From: Treponema sp.
GTDB lineage: Bacteria > Spirochaetota > Spirochaetia > Treponematales > Treponemataceae
Reading direction: 5' to 3'
Length of the DNA stretch: 64,000 nucleotides
Assembly: GCA_017934745.1 (NCBI GenBank)
Contig: JAGBIY010000051.1
Coordinates: 95,257-159,256, forward strand
A program made the translations under genes and the position numbers. How positions within the stretch are numbered: position 1 is the stretch's first letter; each line of letters starts with the position of its first letter. This document shows, in pieces, positions 33,951-43,557 of the stretch. The notes under the pieces were generated by a model that saw only the letters and a list, made by a program, of their open reading frames with translations, was not told the DNA's origin and ran no database searches.

Positions 33951-34760
33951 ATGCAATCCAGAAATTTTTCGACAAAAGGGCTTGTCATCAACACGAAACC
34001 AAAGGGAGAATCGAACAGGCTCGTCACGATATTCACGCCGGAAGACGGCATTTTCTCGGCGACGCTCTACGGAGGCCCGAAAAGCCGCCTCCGCTCCCAG
34101 GTGTCCCCCATGAATTCGGGAACGATGTACCTCTACAAGGACGAAGCGAAAAAAAGCGTGAAGATAAGCGACTTCGACGTAAAAAACTACCACGCGTCGT
34201 TCAGGGAAAGCCTCTTCAAATCGTTCGCATCTTCGCTCGCATCCGAGATTCTCATGAAGACGCACTGCGCTGGAAATTCAGAGCAATCGTGGATTCTCAT
34301 GAACGGGTTCCTGGACGGAATGGATTTTTTCGGGGAAGAAGAGGCAAGAATCGGGCTGGTCAGGTTCCTTTGGCGGTACATCGCGTTGCTCGGAATCCAG
34401 CCGGACACGGTGAACTGCTGCCAGTGCGGGCTTCCGTTCAAAAGCGGATTGAGGAACATTTCCATTGGAAAAAACGCGGACGATACCTTATCATATAGAA
34501 ATGCGTTCGATTTCAGGGCGAACGGATTCGTCTGCGGTGACTGCATGAAAAACCAGCAGAAATCCGGCTCGAAGATGGAGATTGGAGGCGAATCGATAGA
34601 ATACCTCGGCAATCTTTCGAACATGGCTCCGAAGGAAGCCAGGAGACTTAAAATAGACGATGCAGTGCTCGGAGAAACGAAGAACCTGTGCCTCTCGATA
34701 ATCGAGAATGCCATAGGCTCAAGGCTCATGACGCTCGAATCGTCGTCGGGAATACTGTAA
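33951..34760 (+). CDS. recO: DNA repair protein RecO
   Basis: RecO anneals single strands and loads RecA with RecR in gap repair. The 269-residue protein has the N-terminal OB fold starting FSTKGLVINTKPKGESNRLVTIFTPEDG. A helical domain follows and then a zinc-finger-type CCQCGLPF with a partner CGDC about 70 residues later. The C-terminal helical tail is short. No clear ribosome site is seen before the ATG. It is followed after 122 bp by deoA. Confidence 0.85.
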   Translation: MQSRNFSTKGLVINTKPKGESNRLVTIFTPEDGIFSATLYGGPKSRLRSQVSPMNSGTMYLYKDEAKKSVKISDFDVKNYHASFRESLFKSFASSLASEILMKTHCAGNSEQSWILMNGFLDGMDFFGEEEARIGLVRFLWRYIALLGIQPDTVNCCQCGLPFKSGLRNISIGKNADDTLSYRNAFDFRANGFVCGDCMKNQQKSGSKMEIGGESIEYLGNLSNMAPKEARRLKIDDAVLGETKNLCLSIIENAIGSRLMTLESSSGIL

Positions 34761-34882
34761 ACATCGAAAAAAAACAGCCGATTCCCAGAATTTTTTGCAG
34801 AAAATAAAAAAACATAGATAAATATGGTATTGGGAAGGAACAGAATCGCAGCCATCTCCCCAAACCACCCAAGGAGGCTTTT

Positions 34883-36250
34883 ATGCGCGCTATTGACATC
34901 ATCATGAAAAAGAGAGGAACGAACGTCCGCGACGGCAACGGAAAGAAGGTGCTCGCAGGCAGCACCACGCTCACGAAAGAGGAAATCAAATTCCTCGTCG
35001 ACAGCTACGTCAAAGGCGAAATCCCGGACTACCAGATGAGTTCGTTCCTGATGGCGGTCTACTTCAACGGAATGACGTTCGAGGAGACGGGCGCGCTCAC
35101 GGATTCCATGCTCCACTCAGGAGACGTCATCGAACTGCACGGAGAGAAGGGAATTCCGTCGCTCGACAAGGAAATCTTCGTCGACAAGCATTCGACGGGC
35201 GGAGTCGGCGACAAGATTTCGCTCCCGCTCGCGCCGATTGTCGCGGCCTGCGGCGTGAAGGACCCGATGATGAGCGGGCGCGCGCTCGGACACACGGGCG
35301 GAACACTGGACAAACTCGAATCAATCGAGGGATACAACGTCAACCTCACGGAAGAGGAATTCAAGGCGGGAATCGTCGAGAACGGATTCGCGATGATGGG
35401 ACAGACTCCGAAGATTGTTCCAGCGGACAAGAAGATGTACGCGCTCAGGGACGTCACGGCTACAGTGGAGTCGGTGCCGCTCATAACAGGCTCGATTCTT
35501 TCAAAGAAAGTCGCTGAGGGAGCCGACGCGCTCGTCTTCGATGTCAAATACGGAACAGGCGCGTTCATGAAGACGAAAATCGACGCGGAGGAGCTTGCGA
35601 CGTTCCTTGTCAAGACGGCAAAGGCGATGGGCAAGAAGGCGGCGGCCTTGATAACCGACATGAACACCCCGCTCGGCCGCACTGTCGGAAATTTCCTCGA
35701 AATCGAAGAGACGGTGGAATGCCTCCAGGGAAAAGGTCCCGCCGACGTCATGGAACTCACATACCAGCTCGGAGCGCAGATGATACTTCTCGCGGGAAAG
35801 GCGAAGACGAAGGAAGAGGCTCTGGAGATGGAGAAGAAGGCTGTGGAATCCGGCAAGGCCCTGGAGATTTTCCTCGCGAACGTCAAGACTCAGGGAGGAA
35901 ACCCGGAGAAGCTCATGAGCCAAATCGGAAAGAGAAGAAGCCAGTTCAGGACGGAAATCAGGGCGAAGCAGGACGGATTCATAACGCTCGACGCGTTCAA
36001 GACAGGGCTTGCGGGGGTCTATCTCGGAGTCGGAAGGAACAAGTCGGACGACAAGGTATGCGCAGACGCGGGAATCATCATGCACAAGAAGACGGGTGAC
36101 TCCGTAAAAAAAGGGGACCTGATTCTCGAAGTGTTCGGAAAGGACGGCGAATGCCTGGAACCGGCCGTGAAAAAGCTGGAGGAAGAGGCCATATCTTACT
36201 CGGACAAGGAACCGGAAAAGAGCGAACTGATTTTCAAGGTCATTGAATAG
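34883..36250 (+). CDS. deoA: Thymidine/pyrimidine-nucleoside phosphorylase
   Basis: The enzyme splits thymidine, deoxyuridine or uridine with phosphate, feeding deoxyribose-1-phosphate into catabolism. The 455-residue length and the signature SGRALGHTGGTLDKLESI (about residue 112) are diagnostic. The KHSTGGVGDK phosphate site and the C-terminal barrel-sandwich GDSVKKGDLILEVFGKDG domain are present. Whether it prefers thymidine alone (DeoA) or pyrimidines broadly (Pdp) cannot be told. An excellent AAGGAGG site precedes the ATG. It starts a three-gene unit with recJ and an M23 peptidase. Confidence 0.92.
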   Translation: MRAIDIIMKKRGTNVRDGNGKKVLAGSTTLTKEEIKFLVDSYVKGEIPDYQMSSFLMAVYFNGMTFEETGALTDSMLHSGDVIELHGEKGIPSLDKEIFVDKHSTGGVGDKISLPLAPIVAACGVKDPMMSGRALGHTGGTLDKLESIEGYNVNLTEEEFKAGIVENGFAMMGQTPKIVPADKKMYALRDVTATVESVPLITGSILSKKVAEGADALVFDVKYGTGAFMKTKIDAEELATFLVKTAKAMGKKAAALITDMNTPLGRTVGNFLEIEETVECLQGKGPADVMELTYQLGAQMILLAGKAKTKEEALEMEKKAVESGKALEIFLANVKTQGGNPEKLMSQIGKRRSQFRTEIRAKQDGFITLDAFKTGLAGVYLGVGRNKSDDKVCADAGIIMHKKTGDSVKKGDLILEVFGKDGECLEPAVKKLEEEAISYSDKEPEKSELIFKVIE

Positions 36251-36259
36251 GACTCGGCG

Positions 36260-38419
36260 ATGAACATTTGGAACAAAAAGCCGATAACATCCGACGAAGT
36301 AAATTCAATTTCCGCGAGATTCAAAATCGACAAGCTCACCGCTGCCATACTCGCAAGGCGCGGAGTCACGGAGGGAAAGGACATAGAGTTCTTCCTTGAG
36401 GACAACGAGCGGTACATGCACAATCCGTTCCTGTTCAACAACATGGAGGATGTCGTCGACAGGATTTTGCAGGCGAAGGACGAAGAGGAGAAGGTGCTCA
36501 TCTTCGGCGACAGGGACGTTGACGGAATAACATCGACAACAGTCCTCTACGACTACCTCACATCGATAGGCATCGACGTGCAGGCAAAGCTTCCGGGAGG
36601 GACAGACCCATACGGACTAAACCTGCGTGCCATAGACGACTTCGAGAAGGACTACGGCAGCCTCATCATAACAGTGGACTGCGGAATATCGAACGTGAAG
36701 GAGATTGCATACGCGGCGGAAAAGGGAATGGACGTGATAGTCCTCGACCACCACAATCCGCCCGATGCGCTGCCGGAGCCTGCGATAATAATCGACCCGA
36801 AATGCGCCGACTCAGGCTACCCGTTCAAGGACATATCCGGTTGCGCCGTCGCGTACAAGGTCGTCTCCGCTCTCAGATTCGCATTGAGCGACCTCTACAA
36901 GAACGAAGTCGCCCTTTTGACGGTGAGAGACGAAAAGACGGCCGAAGGGGCGTTCGTAATCGACATAATGAAAACCGTCAACCTCGTGGAGAAGTCGTCG
37001 ATTACGGAGGAAGTCATGCCGGGAACGTCAGTCTCGTCGACACGGCTCCCAAGCTACCTTAGAGGCCAGCAGATTTTCGTATGGGACGAGAAGAGGACGA
37101 AGGCCGCACTCTCGAACATATTCGGAACGGGAACTGACTTCAACTGCTACGACTTCAGGAATTCGGTGAAGGAATTCTGGCCGTCGTTCGGGAACATGAC
37201 GCTCGGCGAAATGCGCAAAAAGTCGAAGATAGCGGTCTACAACCCGGAATTCGACACGGAGATAAAGGCGTTCTTCAACATATTCGTCACATACCACGAC
37301 ACTTACGTCTCGAAGAAATTCCCAGGAAACTCGAAATCGAACGAGAGGGACCTGCAGCTCGTCGCGCTCGCCGCGCTCGCCGACATAATGCCTCTGAAGA
37401 ACGAGAACAGGATTTTCGTGCGCAGGGGCATAGACTCGATGAACAAGGGGCATTCCAGGGAGGGGTTGCTTGAGCTTCTCGCGATACAGAACATGCTTGA
37501 GAAGAAGATAACAAGCACGGACCTCTCGTGGAACATAAACCCGGTTCTGAACGCGACAGGAAGGCTCGGACAGCCGGAGGTCGGACTCGGCATATTCTTG
37601 ACGAAGGACGCGGACAAGCGGCGGGAAATCGTGAACGAAGTCATCGCGATGAACACGAAGAGGAAGCAGTTCGGAATGGACGCGTGGGAAATCGGGAACC
37701 CGAAGGCGAAGGACTCGATAGCGAAGCACGGCGGAAAGCTCTGCGTCATCATGGACGAGAGGATAAACAGGGGTGTTTCGGGCACACTCGCGGCGAAGCT
37801 TGTCCAAACATACAACGTTCCCGCGATGGCGATGACGGTCGTCGAGAACACTGTAATCGGCTCCATGAGAAGCTGCCGCGGTTTCGACGTGACGACATTC
37901 CTCGACGCTATGGACCAGTCCCCGGAAGACGGCGCGCCGCTTTTCATAAGCCACGGAGGACACAACTACGCAGCTGGATTCAGCTTCGACAAAAGCAGGC
38001 TTGAACATTTCGAGAAGGCACTGGACAAGCTCGTCCCGACGATACGCCTTTCCGGCGACGAATCCGAGACAATCGAAATCGACGCGGAACTGACAGGCAA
38101 CGAACTGACTCCAGAAATACTGAATCTCATAGACAGGTTCGAGCCATACGGAGAAGCCAACAGGGAGCTGATATTCTTGAGCAAAGAGCTGAAGATAGAC
38201 GACTTTCTCATAATGGGAAAGGAGAGCCAGCACCTCAAGCTGACTCTCAACACAGGAAAGTCGAAGTGGCCGGCGATTTTCTGGAGTGGCGCAGAGAACA
38301 TACACAAGGACTTCGACAAGGGAGACTGCATCGACGTCATATACACAATCGAGCGCAACACTTACAACGGGAACACGACACCGCAGATGAAAATCATCAA
38401 GGCATGGAGGAGCGTATGA
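36260..38419 (+). CDS. recJ: Single-stranded-DNA-specific exonuclease RecJ
   Basis: RecJ degrades single-stranded DNA 5' to 3' in recombination and mismatch repair. At 719 residues it has motif I as GDRDVDGITSTT (usually DYDVDG), motif II in VDCGISN, the DHHNPPDALP motif III and an IIDPK follow-up. The DHHA1 domain includes FISHGGHNYAAGFSFD. A C-terminal OB-type region follows (about 600-719). The gene follows deoA by 9 bp and overlaps the next start codon (ATGA), so translation is coupled to the peptidase gene. Confidence 0.92.
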   Translation: MNIWNKKPITSDEVNSISARFKIDKLTAAILARRGVTEGKDIEFFLEDNERYMHNPFLFNNMEDVVDRILQAKDEEEKVLIFGDRDVDGITSTTVLYDYLTSIGIDVQAKLPGGTDPYGLNLRAIDDFEKDYGSLIITVDCGISNVKEIAYAAEKGMDVIVLDHHNPPDALPEPAIIIDPKCADSGYPFKDISGCAVAYKVVSALRFALSDLYKNEVALLTVRDEKTAEGAFVIDIMKTVNLVEKSSITEEVMPGTSVSSTRLPSYLRGQQIFVWDEKRTKAALSNIFGTGTDFNCYDFRNSVKEFWPSFGNMTLGEMRKKSKIAVYNPEFDTEIKAFFNIFVTYHDTYVSKKFPGNSKSNERDLQLVALAALADIMPLKNENRIFVRRGIDSMNKGHSREGLLELLAIQNMLEKKITSTDLSWNINPVLNATGRLGQPEVGLGIFLTKDADKRREIVNEVIAMNTKRKQFGMDAWEIGNPKAKDSIAKHGGKLCVIMDERINRGVSGTLAAKLVQTYNVPAMAMTVVENTVIGSMRSCRGFDVTTFLDAMDQSPEDGAPLFISHGGHNYAAGFSFDKSRLEHFEKALDKLVPTIRLSGDESETIEIDAELTGNELTPEILNLIDRFEPYGEANRELIFLSKELKIDDFLIMGKESQHLKLTLNTGKSKWPAIFWSGAENIHKDFDKGDCIDVIYTIERNTYNGNTTPQMKIIKAWRSV

Positions 38420-39501
38420 AAACGGACATGCGATTTCTGATTCTTTCCATCGCGATTCTGCTATCCTCGTTCGGCGCGGCGGCTGAAAAATACGAAGCGG
38501 TTTTCGACAAGTACAGCGCGACCATCCACTACAACGCCTTCACGCTTCCAGGAGACGCAGTTTTCGTAAGGGTGAATCTTTCGACAAAGGACAAGTACCT
38601 GAAGGACTCGCCGGTGAAGACGTCCGGCAGAATCCAGATTTTTTCGGGGACGGCGGACGGCTTCGACTCAGGGAAGAAAGCCGGGAAGGATTTGGGGCAC
38701 ACGGACTTCTACCAGGTCGCGATGAGCGACGGAACGGAAGCGCAGTCCATTTCAGACAGGAAGACGCTCCGAAAAATAAGGAAGATGCCGAAGAGCGAGA
38801 CTGTGCTTGCCGGAATCCCGCTATCGTCATACTTCAAGACAGGAGACTACACGCTTCTCGTCACGCTCAATCCGTTCGGGGGGAAGCAGGACGAAATAGC
38901 CCTTCCTCTGAAGGTGAATGAGAAGGAGTTCGTGAAGGAGACGATACAACTCGACGCGCGCAACACTTCGATAAAGACGAACGACTCCGACGAGCGGTGG
39001 AAACAGATAAAAAAGCTGAACGGAATCCTCGAAACAAGGCAGGCGGACGGAGTGTACGACCTCGGCCCCTACGAGGCGCCAACACCGGCGACAAGGCGAA
39101 CATCGTTCTTCGCAGACAGGAGGACATACGCGTACACAAACGGAAAGTCATCCACGAGCCTGCATTACGGCATAGACTACGGAATCAAGGAAGGCAGCGA
39201 AGTGCGAGCCTGCGCGGCTGGAAAGGTCGTCATGGCCGAAACGAGGATATCGACAGGATGGAGTACCGTCATAGAGCATCTTCCGGGATTGTACAGCCTC
39301 TACTACCACCAGAAAGAATTGAAGGTGAAAGTCGGGGACATAGTGCAGAAGGGCGACCTCATCGGCTACTCCGGCATGACGGGACTGGCGACGGGACCGC
39401 ACCTGCACTGGGAGATGAGGCTGAACATGGAAGCCGTAAGCCCTGATTTCTTCCTTGGGGACTTCACATTTGAGAAAGCCCAAGAGAGCCGTCAGAACTA
39501 G
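38416..39501 (+). CDS. M23 family (LytM-type) metallopeptidase, exported
   Basis: The 361-residue protein has a signal peptide (core FLILSIAILLSSFGAAA), an N-terminal domain of about 200 residues with beta character, then a LytM domain. The zinc ligands are seen in HYGIDYG (H-x3-D) and in HLHWEMR (HxH) near the end, with the ALVxHxG-type segments between. Such enzymes cut peptidoglycan cross-bridges in the periplasm. I use the ATG at 38416, which overlaps the recJ stop; a longer in-frame start lies within recJ. The 3' end overlaps the convergent membrane-anchored gene by 38 bp. Confidence 0.87.
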   Translation: MKTDMRFLILSIAILLSSFGAAAEKYEAVFDKYSATIHYNAFTLPGDAVFVRVNLSTKDKYLKDSPVKTSGRIQIFSGTADGFDSGKKAGKDLGHTDFYQVAMSDGTEAQSISDRKTLRKIRKMPKSETVLAGIPLSSYFKTGDYTLLVTLNPFGGKQDEIALPLKVNEKEFVKETIQLDARNTSIKTNDSDERWKQIKKLNGILETRQADGVYDLGPYEAPTPATRRTSFFADRRTYAYTNGKSSTSLHYGIDYGIKEGSEVRACAAGKVVMAETRISTGWSTVIEHLPGLYSLYYHQKELKVKVGDIVQKGDLIGYSGMTGLATGPHLHWEMRLNMEAVSPDFFLGDFTFEKAQESRQN

Positions 39502-40084
39502 TCGTTATCTCATAGACGACACCGTCCTGAAGTTCCGTCAGATTCATGGTGCGCATTCTTGAATACTTCGACTGGAATTTTTTCGACTGGAAATCCGCGA
39601 AAACCGCGAAAGCGGTAACAGCGGATCTCTTTTTTTTCGCCGAAAACGGCGAGACAAAAGCGCACTCCCCCCCGTCCATGTAGTACCTTGTCAAATCCAG
39701 CCCCTTGCTGACAACAGCGCGCCCGGACGGCAAGTGGTGCCCAGAATATAGGCGTATAGGAAAAAAGAGGCTCTTTCCACCGAATTCCGCGCTTGAGAAT
39801 TCAACATACAGGGACTGGTTTGACCACGACCTGTCGATTATCGCGAACTCCTTTCCTGTGGAATCCACAAGGGATATGTGCGCGCTCATCGACTCCGGGC
39901 TTTTTCCATAGAGCATGACACGCATCAGCACCACGCTGTTGAATTCCGGGATGTCATCTGCGACGAAAAAGCAGCGCAGGAATATGAACAAGTAGAACGA
40001 GGCGAACGCAAAAAGGATTAAAAGAGAAACAAGAGACACGAACCTAATCACGACTGTAGATTTTTTCATTCCACGATTCTCCAT
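39464..40084 (-). CDS. Hypothetical single-pass membrane protein
   Basis: The 206-residue product has one strong N-terminal hydrophobic helix (about 13-36) and then a soluble, probably periplasmic, beta-rich domain. No lipobox and no catalytic motif is visible. The ATG at 40084 has GGGAGG 5 bp upstream. It is the last gene of the minus-strand run that includes ligA and trmB, and its 3' end overlaps the convergent peptidase gene by 38 bp. Function unknown. Confidence 0.6.
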   Translation of the reverse strand: MENRGMKKSTVVIRFVSLVSLLILFAFASFYLFIFLRCFFVADDIPEFNSVVLMRVMLYGKSPESMSAHISLVDSTGKEFAIIDRSWSNQSLYVEFSSAEFGGKSLFFPIRLYSGHHLPSGRAVVSKGLDLTRYYMDGGECAFVSPFSAKKKRSAVTAFAVFADFQSKKFQSKYSRMRTMNLTELQDGVVYEITTSSDGSLGLSQM

Positions 40085-40114
40085 TTTTCCCTCCCACTGC
40101 GCAAAAAAAATCCA

Positions 40115-42079
40115 TCATCGCTGTTCGACAAGCTTCAAGAATTCCTCTTCGTTTATTATCCTGACTCCGTACTTGGCGGCCTTCTGGTTCTTTGACGACC
40201 CCGACGAAGTGTCGTTCGTGACGAGATAGCCCAAATCCTTGGTCACGGAAGACTTGCAGACGCCGCCCCTCTCCTTGACGAGAGCCTCCGCGTCCGCCCG
40301 CTTCATCGACTTCAACTCCCCGGTGAAGCAGAACGAAAGTCCGGAGAGCGAACCTTCAGAAGCCCCGGAAATCTCGACGACGCCGTTTTCGACAAGACGC
40401 AGCATCTCTTCCTTGTTCTCAGAAAGTCCCAAAACCATCGTCTCCGCCATGACCTCGGCGAACCCGTAGACGGAAGCGAACTCCTCGGCGGAAGCATCGA
40501 AAAGCTTCTGGAGAGTGTTGTACCCAGCGTCCACAAGCTTCTGCACGACAGTCTCGCCTATGCCCTCGATGTCGAACCCTGCGACAAAGACCGCAAGAGA
40601 CATCTTCCTGTGGTTCTGAATGGAGTCGAGGACCTTTTTCGCGCCCAACGAGTCCTTCTTCTTTTCGATGGAGGCCGCATCAAGAAAATATGGCGAAAGC
40701 GTTTCCAAATCAAGGGAGTACAAGTCTGAAACTGAACGAACCTTACAGTCCGCGAAAAGAGAGCGTATGAGAGTGTCGCCGAAATCGCGTATGTCCACGA
40801 CGGATATCCACTTCTGAAGCTGGTGGAGAATCCTCTTTGAGCAAGCCTTGTTCGGACAGTAGAGCCGGCTTCCGTCGTCCACCAAATCGCTTCCGCAGGA
40901 CGAGCACTTTTTCGGAACAGGAATCTCCCTCGTCTCGCCTTCACAATCCGAGACCACGCCCATGATTTTCGGGATGATTTCGCCCCTCTTCACGACTATC
41001 ACCTTGCTTCCGATCCTCACTCCGAGCTTCCTCATCGTGTCTGGGTTCGCGAGGCTCGCGCGCCTGACGGTCGTCCCGTTCAGCTGAACCTCGTCGAAGA
41101 TTCCCACGGGCGTGTACGTCGAACCGGACTCGCTCCACTCGACATCCCGGAGAACAGTGACCGCTTCCTCAAGGTTGAATTTGAACGCAATCTGGCGGTC
41201 CGGTCTCGCCCTTCTCGCGTCGGCGAGATCGATTCTGCGCTCCTTCACCACAAGGCCGTCGATGTCGTATTCCAGCTCCGCCCTTTTCGAATCGATTTCA
41301 GAGCGGTAGTCGATGACCTCCTGCGCGCTCTTCTTTATCGCCAGCGGAACGACATTGAACCCGCATTTTCCGAGCCATGAAATTTTGCCTTCCTCGTCGC
41401 TGAACGGATTTTCGCCGACAGAAGAAAGAGCGTCGTACGTTATCAGCTTGAGGTTCTCGCATCCTTCCCCGCCCTTGCGCTTCATAAGTCCGTTGGCGGC
41501 GTTTCGGCAGTTCGCCTTGTCGGCGTACATGCTGTCGTGGACGGCGTGAGTCATAATGACCTCCCCGCGCACGGCACCGGTGAAGTCCACTCTGCTTCCG
41601 TCGGAATCGAAGAGCGCGACAGGAACGCCGCCCATCCTTTTCGCGTTCTCCGTTATCTCGTCGCCGACCTCTCCGTCTCCACGCGTCACAGCCCTGACAA
41701 GAACGCCGTTGTCGTACTGCAGTTCAAGGGACGCGCCGTCGAGCTTGAATTCGACAAGGTACTCGTCGTACTTGTGGCCCTCGACCCATTTCAAAAACTC
41801 CTCCGGGTTAGAAGCCTTCTCCTGGCTTCCCATCATCATGCGGTGCTTCGCCTTTGGAAAGCCGCCGTCGAATTTTCCTTTTCCGTCGGCTCCGACTTTC
41901 TTGAACAGAGCGTTGTCCGGGTCGAGGGATTTCAGTTCGTCCCACAACTTGTCGAATTCGAAATCGGAAATCTCGGCCTCGCCGTTGTAGTACGAATCCT
42001 GGTATTTCTTCACGAGTTTTGAAAGCTCGCCAATGCGCTGGGCCTTCTCAAGTTCGTCATCGCCAAAAAGAACGTCCAT
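40115..42079 (-). CDS. ligA: NAD-dependent DNA ligase
   Basis: LigA seals nicks during replication and repair. The 654-residue enzyme has the adenylation motif EFKLDGASLE with the nucleophilic lysine near residue 112. Further marks are a C4 zinc finger (CSSC then CPNKAC), helix-hairpin-helix repeats and a C-terminal BRCT domain starting GLSFCFTGELKSMKRADAEALV. The N-terminal Ia domain is present (about 1-70). It follows trmB by 9 bp. Confidence 0.95.
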   Translation of the reverse strand: MDVLFGDDELEKAQRIGELSKLVKKYQDSYYNGEAEISDFEFDKLWDELKSLDPDNALFKKVGADGKGKFDGGFPKAKHRMMMGSQEKASNPEEFLKWVEGHKYDEYLVEFKLDGASLELQYDNGVLVRAVTRGDGEVGDEITENAKRMGGVPVALFDSDGSRVDFTGAVRGEVIMTHAVHDSMYADKANCRNAANGLMKRKGGEGCENLKLITYDALSSVGENPFSDEEGKISWLGKCGFNVVPLAIKKSAQEVIDYRSEIDSKRAELEYDIDGLVVKERRIDLADARRARPDRQIAFKFNLEEAVTVLRDVEWSESGSTYTPVGIFDEVQLNGTTVRRASLANPDTMRKLGVRIGSKVIVVKRGEIIPKIMGVVSDCEGETREIPVPKKCSSCGSDLVDDGSRLYCPNKACSKRILHQLQKWISVVDIRDFGDTLIRSLFADCKVRSVSDLYSLDLETLSPYFLDAASIEKKKDSLGAKKVLDSIQNHRKMSLAVFVAGFDIEGIGETVVQKLVDAGYNTLQKLFDASAEEFASVYGFAEVMAETMVLGLSENKEEMLRLVENGVVEISGASEGSLSGLSFCFTGELKSMKRADAEALVKERGGVCKSSVTKDLGYLVTNDTSSGSSKNQKAAKYGVRIINEEEFLKLVEQR

Positions 42080-42088
42080 ATCAAGCTC

Positions 42089-42820
42089 CTAAACTTTCTC
42101 GAACATCACTTCGGAAATCACGCGGTTTGCGTCCACGCCTTTCTGCTCGAACCTGGTCTCAGGCCTCCACTCCTGGTGCGGAGCGAAACCGTCGAACCTG
42201 TTCCGAAGCCCATCCGTGCAGGAAAGTTCCTCCAAGGCGAATTCCGCGTATGGAAGCCAATCGGTCACGAAATAGAGATAGCCGGACTTCAGAAGCTTTG
42301 ACGCGAGCAGGTTCGTCCGTGGACGCTGCACAAGGCGGCGTTTGTGGTGCCGTTTCTTCGGCCACGGGTCGGCGAAGAAGATGTGGAAAGCGGACACGGA
42401 CTCGTCGCGTATCATGTCCGCCAGAACCTCCATCGCGTCGTGCTCGATGATTCTTATGTTCTTCAACCCGCGCTCGCGAATCTCTCCGAGCAGTTTCCCG
42501 ATTCCCGGCTTGTGCACTTCTATTCCGAGATAGTTGATGTCCGGGTTGTTCTCCGCGATTATCGCTGTGGCCTTTCCCATTCCGAACCCGATTTCAACGA
42601 CAACGGGATTGTCGTTCCCGAAAACCTTCCTGAAATCGAGAAAGCGGTCGTCCCCGTCCCTCTTCTCGTAGGGAACGCCGTAGACCGGAAGAAGGTTCTC
42701 GTAGTCCCTCCTCTCAAGGTTCGTGAAGTGCCCCGCACGGATGACGAACGTGTGGACTTCCCGTCTTATTCTCACATTGTCGCCATCGTTCTCTTTTGTC
42801 TCGACGTTTTCACTGTCCAT
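42089..42820 (-). CDS. trmB: tRNA (guanine-N7-)-methyltransferase
   Basis: TrmB methylates G46 of tRNA with S-adenosylmethionine. The 243 residues contain VVEIGFGMGKATAIIAENNP (SAM motif I) and the family signature FADPWPKKRHHKRRLVQ. The C-terminal FEQKGVDANRVISEVMFE end is typical. I start at ATG 42820 (MDSENVE), with AGGAG 8 bp upstream; a longer start six codons earlier has no site. It lies 52 bp after a lipoprotein gene and 9 bp before ligA. Confidence 0.92.
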   Translation of the reverse strand: MDSENVETKENDGDNVRIRREVHTFVIRAGHFTNLERRDYENLLPVYGVPYEKRDGDDRFLDFRKVFGNDNPVVVEIGFGMGKATAIIAENNPDINYLGIEVHKPGIGKLLGEIRERGLKNIRIIEHDAMEVLADMIRDESVSAFHIFFADPWPKKRHHKRRLVQRPRTNLLASKLLKSGYLYFVTDWLPYAEFALEELSCTDGLRNRFDGFAPHQEWRPETRFEQKGVDANRVISEVMFEKV

Positions 42821-42872
42821 TCGTTTTTCTCCTGACATTCGAACGCGGCCGCAGGCTCATCTCTCAAAGCCG

Positions 42873-43544
42873 CTACCGCGCGATATTTGACATTGGAAGC
42901 AAACAGACGACTTTGTTGTCTTTTGTGAAGAAGACCGTGCGCTTGAAGGCGGCGGCCTTGTAGTCCTTCAAAATTCCCTCGTCGCTGCTCCAATTGGATT
43001 TTCTCTTTCCGATGTAGATTATCATGTTGAATTCGTTGTACAAAACGATGTTCTCGGTGGCGGATCCAAGCATTCCGCGCACCTCCGAAGATTTCGCTTC
43101 CAAAATTCCGTCGTCGTAGCCCACATTGAAGTCGAACTCGATTTCCTGCCCGGCCGCGTCTGTGTAGACGACATTGTACAGCCCCTTCTTGAACGGCTCG
43201 GAGCCGACCGTCGCAAGGTTCTCGACGAAGACGTACTTCTGGTTCTCAATCGTCACGATTTTTGGATTGGAGACAATCCACTCCATGTTCATTGTGTCGT
43301 CGGAACTCTTTACGGTGAAGCTTTCCGCGCGGCGGTTGTCGCTGTTCATGAGCAAGAAAAGCGCGAACCGCGCCTCAGGCTTGGACTCTTCGTCCTTGTA
43401 GTCGAGAACGACGGAGAAGTTCGCTTTTGAAAACGCCGGAGTGCTGTCGGCGCATGAAAAAATCACCGATGAAAGCCCCAAGGCAATTCCCAGAACAATT
43501 CCACCGATGATTTTTGAAAAAAAACAAGATTTACAAAATCGCAT
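42873..43544 (-). CDS. Hypothetical lipoprotein
   Basis: The 223-residue protein has a signal peptide whose core GGIVLGIALGLSSVIFSC ends in a lipobox (Cys about residue 31). Its mature part is beta-rich with no motif I recognise; an early FSVVLDYKDEESKPEARFALFL segment and a conserved-looking YNVVYTDAAGQEIEFDFNVGYDDG region stand out. The start lacks a clear ribosome site and follows the preceding gene by 13 bp, so it is likely translated by coupling. Unknown function. Confidence 0.6.
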   Translation of the reverse strand: MRFCKSCFFSKIIGGIVLGIALGLSSVIFSCADSTPAFSKANFSVVLDYKDEESKPEARFALFLLMNSDNRRAESFTVKSSDDTMNMEWIVSNPKIVTIENQKYVFVENLATVGSEPFKKGLYNVVYTDAAGQEIEFDFNVGYDDGILEAKSSEVRGMLGSATENIVLYNEFNMIIYIGKRKSNWSSDEGILKDYKAAAFKRTVFFTKDNKVVCLLPMSNIAR

Positions 43545-43557
43545 TTAACAACGTAAT

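Noticed and set aside
37028-38305. Long open frame (about 425 codons) on the minus strand inside recJ
   Set aside because: It is fully antisense to a well-supported RecJ and has the Arg/His/Val-rich composition of a frame shadow. The same holds for long frames opposite ilvB (7680-9209), the acyl-CoA ligase (11393-12964) and thiI (13755-15011).
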